A DNA stretch of 64,000 bases from Gymnopus androsaceus JB14. Its lineage: Eukaryota > Basidiomycota > Agaricomycetes > Agaricales > Omphalotaceae. A model generated the notes under the pieces. That model was not told the DNA's origin, ran no database searches, and worked only from the letters and a program-made list of their open reading frames with translations. Both the position numbers and the translations under genes were made by a program. The stretch lies in NCBI GenBank assembly GCA_009733575.1, contig ML769458.1:124001-188000 (forward strand), given 5' to 3'. Shown one piece after another: positions 56,855 through 64,000 of the stretch (its first letter is position 1; every line of letters starts with the position of its first letter).

Positions 56855-57193
56855 AGAAGGTGCTGCCATGAGGTTTGGATGTGTTTGCCAGGTTCCACTC
56901 AATGCATCTACCAGTTGAACTTGAGCAAGGTTTCTTTTCTTCAAGTTGGTCAGTAAAGTGTTTTAGTATATCAGGATCTGACAAGAGTCCTCTCAGAGCT
57001 GCATCAAGTTGGGGAGCGGATTTCCTCTGTCTGCCCCTCATACCCCTCAGTAGACAATGTAGTAGAGTTGTACGCCTCACTCATTGATAAATCCCTTTCA
57101 ATCTGCTTCTATGTTACACTATGTTTTCCCCTCTACTATATGTTCTGAAGGTTGAAGAAGAGGGAAGGTGGAGGCTGCGTCCAGGCCTCCAGT
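56855..57193. other. Intergenic; unsupported minus-strand frame
   Basis: An 80-codon minus-strand frame at 56838-57080 is rich in Arg, Leu and Cys and unrelated to anything I know. Not called. Confidence 0.35.
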
Positions 57194-57480
57194 ATGTCAC
57201 CAGAGCCTAGCCAACTCTGCGAGAAGCCTCATCCACTTCTGAAGTCAATATTTTGTTTACTTAGTCAAATAATTTTTTCTGAAGAATTTTTCGGGATACC
57301 TGTGAATGAATTTGAGAGTATGATCAATCCAATTCCTGTGGTATGTCTTCTACTTCTCTTTCTGTATTGAGCTTATTCCAGGCTATTGAAGCATGGAACA
57401 ATAGATATCAAGACTATATGAAATGGAATGTGGATAAAGTAGAAGTACCTACAAGTGGTTCTGTGTGTTACAGTGTGTAA
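57194..57480 (+). CDS. Hypothetical short spliced ORF or gene fragment
   Basis: Exons 57194-57340 and 57382-57480 join in frame across a 41-nt GT-AG intron to give 81 aa, containing NEFESMINPIPVAIEAWNNR and ending at TAA. Not recognised. It may be an exon pair of a decayed transposase or a small gene; the short intron and lack of upstream context keep confidence low. Confidence 0.25.
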
Positions 57481-58638
57481 TCCCATTTTTAGTTTTTGCT
57501 GCTTGACTCTGACAAGTCTATGAAATAGAAGAACTCTACATCACTTGGTCCTTTTCTTAATCAAGATTTCCATAAGTCAGGAGATGCTTTCCAAAAATTC
57601 CAAAAGGTAACACATTTACTAGCTAATGCTCAGATATAAGGTGATGTTGAGGAGCAAAAGGTACTTTCAATTACACGTGTAAAATAAATTTCCATAGATG
57701 TAGTATTGCCTGACCTGCAGCAGTTTTTGAACTTGTTTGTTTGGGCCGAGAAATGAATGGAAATGAAAGACCCAGGCTGAAATGAATGCAGCTTTCTCAG
57801 CCTTTTGCATAGCCCTTCATTGATTTTGATGCCCAAATAAACAAGTTCGAAAATGTTTGGACCTGCAGAATTATATGCAATTACGTATTCAATTTCCATC
57901 CATTGGTTTTTATTTGGGGGTTGAAACTGGATCAATTGATTTAAATGGGGGTTTTTTTTTAAGAAAAGAATTCTGCTTTAAAGTGTAATTATGATACCGG
58001 AATTGCAGGTTTGCCCTAAAATACTCTCACATACCTAATATTTTTACTTTACATTTCAATTAGAGCGTTGGCAGCAAGCTAGATACTATGTATGTTCTCC
58101 ACCCATAGCAAGGACTCATGCTACTCTATTTTTTACTAGAAATAATATAGTTAAAAACCAGGCTGCCATGAATGTGAGATAGAAATTGACCTGCTTTTTT
58201 TTTTTGGCTCGAACAAGCAACGAACAAGGCAACCCGAATCAAGTCCGGTCAATCGAAAATGCGTTAGTTAAAATGGCAAGAGGCACTGATACACTTTGTC
58301 GCAGATAAGTTAGAGGAAGTTGTTGATTTTATTCGTTTATTCGTTTATTCATTTATTTATTTTTCAATTCCTTTCCTATGTTGGTTGAGATGATGATCAT
58401 GTTTCAAGACGGGATTCTCAATCTCTGCGGTGCTTGATCAGTCAAATAAGTAAGAAAGTGGTCTTGTTTCACCGTAACAGTGATGCCACTTGTCAGAAGG
58501 GTCAAACGCCATCATCCATTGTGGCTGCTACAACTTCGGGCCATCATGTGATCTTTTGTCCGTAAGACAATTTTGAGTTTGCATACGTATAAGACTACTT
58601 AAAGATATCTTCGCAGTCCATGACAATACCTTCTTACG
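57481..58638. other. Intergenic, no gene seen
   Basis: AT-rich with several poly-T runs (57950, 58195) and an ATTT/CGTTT-repeat patch (58330-58365). No motif-bearing frame. Confidence 0.4.
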
Positions 58639-59544
58639 ATGGACTTGTTTGCTCCCAGGGCTACATCTCTCACACATCCCTCCTCAGCTCTCTCGCTCAA
58701 CATCCGTACCTTCATTGCTACCTCTATCACCTCTGAGACCACAGTCCCTCCAGCTACCTCGACCGGTGTTGGGTTTACGTTCCTGTCATTTACCGAACCC
58801 GACTCGGACATCAGTACAGGCCTTCCTAATGAACCTATCACCTCTGAGACGATAGCCCCTCCAGTCACCACGACCGGTGTCGGGCTTACGTTCCTTTCAT
58901 CTACCCCATCCGACTCGAACACTGCAGGTCTTCCTAGTGAACCCACATCTCTCATAACACTGTCCCCTTCTATATTCCCTTCCTCATCCTCAGAGGGAAA
59001 GGAGTCCATGCTCACCCCCACAGATAGTACTGTAAACAGCATTGCTGCCACCTCGATATCAACATCCTTCCATTTGAGCTCCACTAAGCTCACATTCTTG
59101 TCTGCACAAAATTCAAGCATGAGGTTATTAGTACTTTATTTGAGCTTGGAATAATTTCTGATCCATAATTTGTTCAGTGACGGCGGTGTCGCTACCATCT
59201 CATCTTCTGTATCAGAACCATCGATATTCAAACCCGAACATTCAGATAGTGTGACAAGGTGATTTTGTCTTGGAAAAATTCTTCTTACTCTTACTTGAAG
59301 TAAATTCTAATTTGTAATTGGTTCAGTAACATTGTCACTGTCAATACGTTCTCTGTATTGGGGGCGTCTACAACGAGAAATACAGGGTCGGTGTTGATAA
59401 ACATTCCTTGTTTTTACTTTAACTGAAATAAATGGTTAAAGTGCACCATTGCAAACTTCATCAGCAGCACTCATCAAAGGGAATACTGTAGGACTAATGA
59501 TTTTAGTCCTGGCGGCAGCATGCACCTTGTTATCTAGGTATTAG
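58639..59544 (+). CDS. Ser/Thr-rich protein with C-terminal hydrophobic segment
   Basis: Four exons (58639-59123, 59178-59258, 59327-59386, 59442-59544) give 242 aa. About the first 160 residues are dominated by Ser, Thr and Pro and include a 37-residue tandem repeat (111-bp units starting at 58726 and 58837; each contains STGVGFTFLS or TTGVGLTFLS). The C-terminus is hydrophobic, GLMILVLAAACTLLSRY, preceded by small residues (SSAALIKGN), as in GPI-anchored or tail-anchored surface proteins. No N-terminal signal peptide is visible, so an upstream exon may be missing or this is a tail-anchored protein. All introns have GT-AG ends and phase-2 junctions. Function not known; a cell-wall role is inference. 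Confidence 0.6.
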
Positions 59545-60718
59545 CAGTTAGCAATATTATTATAGAGGGTTCATACTAGTATATGGGTTCAACTCTGAGT
59601 GTCTTGCTTAAATGAGATGCTGTAAAATCATAGCATCCTGCACTTGCGCCAATGTGAAAGATCTTGGATCTTCATTACGCCTCTACTACTTTTTATAGTG
59701 GCCATTTGATAGATCTATAATGTTACATGCCTTCCATTGTCTGTTCTGGCTATTTGGAGCACCTCATAGACCAAGAGTGCTGGGATTGAAAGTAGGGAGA
59801 AGCCTCTGTGCACGACGTGAATGTCAGATCTCAAGGTGTATGCTTCAATGTATCAATAAAACCAAAATTTCAGGAGCGTTACACATTGTGTTTTAACACA
59901 ACTCAAAACAGTGGATGTGCTTCCGTACCACTGTCTTAAATTAACATTCAACTAATGAATGAATCCATCATCAAGCTTGCTGCAAAAATTTGAAACTGGA
60001 ATTGTCGAAATGCGAGATGTCTGCTAGATGAAACAGCAATTTGAGTTTTAAATGAGATTGCCAATCAACGCTCAAAGTTCAGCTACAGCCTTGATCTGGA
60101 CACCGATAAAACAAGAGTGCACTGTGCGACGCACTTAGTATCCTCCTCAAAATTCACATAGCACATATTACGATCTTAACATATCTTTTTAAGCATGGAC
60201 ATAAGATTGAGGAGGCATTTCTGAATACATTGTAAAAGAAAATATTACGTATATACTATTATGAACATATGTTCATCAGTTTTTTGGGAATTTTCCAACA
60301 ATTTTAGGTTGAAAATCAAACTTATTGCAGGAACAGTATTGTCGCATCTTCTTTTGGGATTACACATGAATAACGGTCATAATGTTTCAAAGTTACACTC
60401 GGAGACAGTGTCAAACATAAGTAGTACTGGAACGTTTCACATGGGTCACCGATCATTTGCTTACCGCCTGAAGTTTGTAACGTGTGGAGAGCACAGCTTA
60501 GTACGACGAATTTGCATTCATTCAGTATTCGACATCTAAGTGGAATAGCCGAATCATCACCATGACTCTAAATGGCCATTTGTATCCACGTACTACATGT
60601 TTGGCATCATCTAGGCGTTCATTACAGTTCATGTGAGTAATTTCAAGGGCTTATAAGAAACTAATGCATAGCGAGTGTCCTGTTTATTGCCGCCACTGCA
60701 CCTATTTCGCTGTCCACT
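59545..60718. other. Intergenic, no gene seen
   Basis: No coding region recognised. A 92-codon ORF at 60261-60539 has no motif. Confidence 0.4.
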
Positions 60719-61970
60719 ATGACGCCGTCTGAAGTTCAGCTTCTTGTAGAGATGGGGAATATCATATATCTCAATGCAAGTGGATCTGTTATCATCTGGG
60801 TTTTGTACGGTGAGGCCCCAATTTTTACTCTTATTTTTATGAGAATCGCATCAATGTTTTTCAAGGAATCTTTATTCTCTCAGCAACAATAGCAATTTAT
60901 CTGTGCCTGTATTTCATCAATAGTCCGCTTTGAATTCATAAGGACTTATCAAATTGCGGATTATAGGGAGAACAGTGTCAAAGGAGGTCCCAGGATGATA
61001 TTGGTGGTCTGCATGATCATCCTGGTACTTGTAAATGCCTGGCAATATGCACTCGGATCTGCAGAAATTCCGGTCCAGATAAAATTTGGTCTTGTAAACA
61101 CACTGAATGGGGGACTAGAAGACCAGCTTATTGGTTCTGCCATGGCAGTTGGGCCCATTAATGAACAATTGGACTGGCCTACAGCCATAAGTGTGAGTAT
61201 TAGCAATTATTAACCTCGGACATCATATTCATGATGATTCTAGCTCATGCTGAATGATGGAACTGTGATATGGAGGGCCTGTGCTGTTTGGCCTCACAAG
61301 AAAATACTGTCATATGGGCTAATCACATTCATGGTTTCAAACATTGGTAATATTTTCCACACTCAAGCTACTAAATGCTGAAAAAAAATTTTAAATTAAA
61401 ACATTAAGCTGTGAATGTTGCTAATTGCATTGCTCAAGACATACACCTGGACTCTACCACCGTCATCATCCTTGAATCGGCTGCTATCTTGATTTCATTT
61501 GGTGTAAATTTGACTGCAACCTCTGCAATTGGGGCAAAAATATGGTAGGATTCAATGTTGGCAAAATGATTGCAAACTACTTACTTACTGGGTCAAAACT
61601 TCAGGTTTCATCATCGTGCAACAAGGTTCTTGTACTCAAACCGGAAACAAAAGCACTCTCCTACAATCAGGATATTGCTGCTACTCATTGAGTCTGGTGT
61701 ACTGTTCTGCATTGCTCAGGTAAGGCACCTTGCACTTTACTAAAATTTAATTCCATATTAAAATTCCTCTAGCTCTGGCTTGCTGTTTTTCAAGTATTTT
61801 TCACCCAAAAACCAGCAACGTTTTCAGCATTTACCCAGACATTCCTTATTGTTAATGAATTTTGGAATGGAATATTGGTGAGATTTATTCATTTGGCCCA
61901 GACCATTTCTAAGACATTGGACTCAAATTTTAATCAATGGAATAGCCAATTTATCCAGTGGCAGTATTAA
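60719..61970 (+). CDS. Seven-helix membrane protein, agaricomycete family
   Basis: A predicted multi-pass membrane protein of a family abundant in mushroom genomes; function unestablished, architecture receptor-like. Exons: 60719-60809, 60866-60908, 60967-61192, 61244-61346, 61409-61544, 61605-61719 and 61773 onward. Helices are visible as SGSVIIWVLYGIFILSATIA, RMILVVCMIILVLVNAW, KKILSYGLITFMV, AAILISFGVNLTA and RILLLLIESGVLFCIAQLWL. Family marks are the VIWRACAVW motif and the ESGVLF motif after the basic loop WFHHRATRF. The 3' end is uncertain: the last exon reads to a TAA at 61970, either directly or with a 42-nt intron at 61878-61919 removed, and the usual seventh-helix PT motif is not clear, so the tail may be degenerate. 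Up to that point about 303 aa. Confidence 0.75.
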
Positions 61971-63308
61971 TTCTACTCAACTTGAATCGGCTGCCACTGG
62001 AGGAAACAATTCACCATAATAGTGTTGTAGTAGACATCAGTGCTCCCGCAGCTCGGCGGTGAGCTAATTGAGGAGCTGAAGCCGGGCTGATTTTTAGTTG
62101 CATTCTAAACGCCCTCAGAAGTGCTTTTGAGACACTTTCCACACAAATTAGGATTCTATTTATTTTTATCTCACTAATTATGTATATAAAACTCGCTTGA
62201 CTAGAATTTTCCCAAACTTTTGCCATTAATGAGCATCTGAGACAGTGACAACCAATGTTGTAATGTGACGCCTGAGATATTAGTTGACCGGCTAGCTTAA
62301 TGGGGACTTAGGACACTGTAGATTCTCTGAAGCACTTAGTTGAGTACTTAATCTACAATTTCGGTGTGAGCCTATTTCTGTTCAGCTCATAAATATTTAC
62401 TATGGTCATAGACATCCGCAACAAACATTCATGAATTTGACAAGAATTAATATGTTGTGGAGAATATCCACAATTTTCTACAAGTGTAAAACCTGCACTT
62501 TTTCCACTCTCTAGACTCGAGCTCTGTATAATTAGGCCAATAAATTCAGGCTTGCAACGTTGGAACTTGGAACAAAGTGGAAAGAATATAGCTTTATAAT
62601 TATCTCAATATTTAATTTATCAGTGCAATGTGAGGGTGCTAGAGGCAGTATAAGTAGACCCCTTAAATTTGTCAGAAAGTGTTGGGATACTTACTGGCAT
62701 AAGTACTGCCATTTCACTAGTGACGTGTAACCCCTTGGCACTTGCCAGGCAAGCTCTGGGAAGCAACAGATATAATTTTATTATATAGGAACATAATCTG
62801 AGACCACCGTAGAACTACAACATTGAGGTCGTCAAAGAGAATAATCCTATTATTATACAGCACTGACGACGTAGTAATAACTCGGGTTATTTTTATGCCC
62901 TAGTTTTATCAGTTTAACTCACCGGAGGTTCGATTCAAGAACTAATCTTATTTCCATCATTGCATACTTTTCTTTCTGTTTTTGGTAATTTCGACCTCTG
63001 ACCTCAAAATCTAGTATCGACTCGGTATAGCGGAGCTTACCGATCTGTGTCGCTGTAGGCGTGTAGGCGTAATGATACTATCGGTAGATCGGTCGTTGAC
63101 TGTGGCGCCGGAGGTTCAACTCGCCGGAGATTTGAATGTGTTTACTTCCTAGGCCTGTTTTCATTACTTGGCCTCACGCTCTCAAGTCAGCCAGACCAAA
63201 AGCCATTCTCGTCTCTCGAAGTTTCGTGGCTAAAGTTGTTCGTCTACTCTTCAAGCAGGTAGACGCCCGTAACTCAGCGTCAGCAATCATTTAGGCGCGC
63301 ACATCTCA
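61971..63308. other. Intergenic, no gene seen
   Basis: B-box-like GAGGTTCGATTC at about 62927 does not fold into a tRNA. No coding region recognised. Confidence 0.4.
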
Positions 63309-64000
63309 ATGACCACCATCAACTCGAACGCAGGGCGCTCCGAGTCTGAAGCCCCAAGTGGATATATCCTCACCAACCTCGTCTCACACGCTCGCTTCTC
63401 TCCTTCTACTGCGACTCACACATTCAAATACAACATCCTCGCTGTCCTCGTTGAACTTGGTGCACTTGAACGAGGCGAACTCGATGTACCGCTCTTATCT
63501 TGCTTCAGTTTTGGCTTCAAATTGTTTGGATATGAATCCAAGAAAGCCATATGTGCCTTAAGGCCTGATGGATATCTCTTTCCATCTCCGGATGAGAACG
63601 CGAAAACGAAACCGAAAGGGCAAAAGATGAAGATAAGGGAAAAATTAAAAGTGTTGCTAGCCAAAGAAGGACTTTTGACAACGAATGATTGGACGGCTTG
63701 GATGCTGACTATGCCATCTTATTTGGGTTTCGAAGGAATTAACCCGCTCACGGTGTATTTCGTCTACGAATCGGCTGGAACCGAGACCGGGAAACAGCTG
63801 GCTGCAGTGGTATTCGAAGTCCACAATACATTCGGAGAAGCGCATGTCTACTTTATGAAACCTGGCGTTGGAGAAGATAGGTGTGTATTCTATGCTAACT
63901 TGTCCAAACTTTGTCTTATCATACACGCAGTCTCCCTAATACATCGAAATACAAGCACCAATGGACCTTCCGTCGCGCATTCCATGTCTCCCCGTTTAAT
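63309..64000 (+). CDS. DUF1365 protein, 5' part (runs off the window)
   Basis: A partial gene. Exon 1 is 63309-63880, a 50-nt intron follows (63881-63930), and exon 2 continues past 64000. Family marks of DUF1365: SGYILTNLVSHARF near the N-terminus, TMPSYLGFEGINPLTVYFVY, AAVVFEVHNTFGEAHVYF and HQWTFRRAFHVSPF. DUF1365 proteins are of unknown activity; in bacteria they often neighbour cyclopropane-fatty-acid synthase-like genes, so a lipid link is only inference. The start ATG is the first in frame and gives a short polar leader before the conserved SGYIL block. About 213 codons are visible, with no defects. Confidence 0.88.
   Translation, partial: MTTINSNAGRSESEAPSGYILTNLVSHARFSPSTATHTFKYNILAVLVELGALERGELDVPLLSCFSFGFKLFGYESKKAICALRPDGYLFPSPDENAKTKPKGQKMKIREKLKVLLAKEGLLTTNDWTAWMLTMPSYLGFEGINPLTVYFVYESAGTETGKQLAAVVFEVHNTFGEAHVYFMKPGVGEDRCVFYANLSKLCLIIHAVSLIHRNTSTNGPSVAHSMSPRL

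Noticed and set aside
62880..62945. Possible tRNA gene (B-box-like GAGGTTCGATTC)
   Set aside because: No matching acceptor stem, D-arm or anticodon arm can be folded around it.

Overview
The window looks like nuclear DNA of a mushroom-forming basidiomycete (Agaricomycetes). Genes are intron-dense, with introns mostly 45-70 nt long. A fungal NACHT-ankyrin (STAND/NLR-like) gene, a DUF6534-type seven-helix protein, a SKN1/KRE6 glucan-synthesis protein, an HSP110 and a single-domain glyoxalase I are all typical of that group. There is no bacterial-style operon structure. Genus and species cannot be told from the sequence alone.

Layout. 1-11.8 kb is a transposon graveyard: a Ty3/gypsy remnant (1-2870), an unrecognised retroelement-associated ORF (2930-4306), a reverse-strand Ty1/copia remnant split by a TA-flanked inverted-repeat element carrying telomere-like motifs (4765-7400), and a decayed hAT transposon (8154-11793). 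12.3-17.5 kb holds two intact genes: glyoxalase I and a 13-exon DUF6534 protein. 18-25.9 kb holds a dispersed repeat (R1), a complete gag-only LTR retrotransposon (19082-22946, 143-bp LTRs, CATTT target duplication) that is itself split by a hAT MITE, an unrecognised pseudogene and a second hAT MITE.

25.9-47.1 kb is a tandem segmental duplication of about 10 kb per unit. Each unit holds a NACHT-ankyrin gene (at least its ankyrin part), its 3' flank, repeat R1 and a gene for a single-pass membrane protein. Copy A was hit by at least ten nested insertions, most of them datable by target duplications or by the empty site in copy B. A 25-N assembly gap marks the junction. Every long gene copy in the block is broken as read.

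47.1-64 kb returns to ordinary genes: SKN1/KRE6 (with two +1 frameshifts), two intron-containing tRNA-Gly(GCC) genes plus decayed relatives, an intact HSP110/SSE1, a Ser/Thr-rich wall-like protein, another seven-helix protein, and the start of a DUF1365 gene running off the end.

Most striking points: nearly all premature stops in the old transposons are TGA, mostly preceded by T, as expected if TCGA became TTGA; an inverted-repeat transposon family (four copies) with apparent 6-bp target duplications, two copies of which appear to have flipped the promoter of the membrane-protein gene; and a 10-repeat in-frame difference between the two ankyrin arrays. Intron positions, domain calls and duplications come from reading the sequence by eye; family names rest on remembered motifs, not on database searches.
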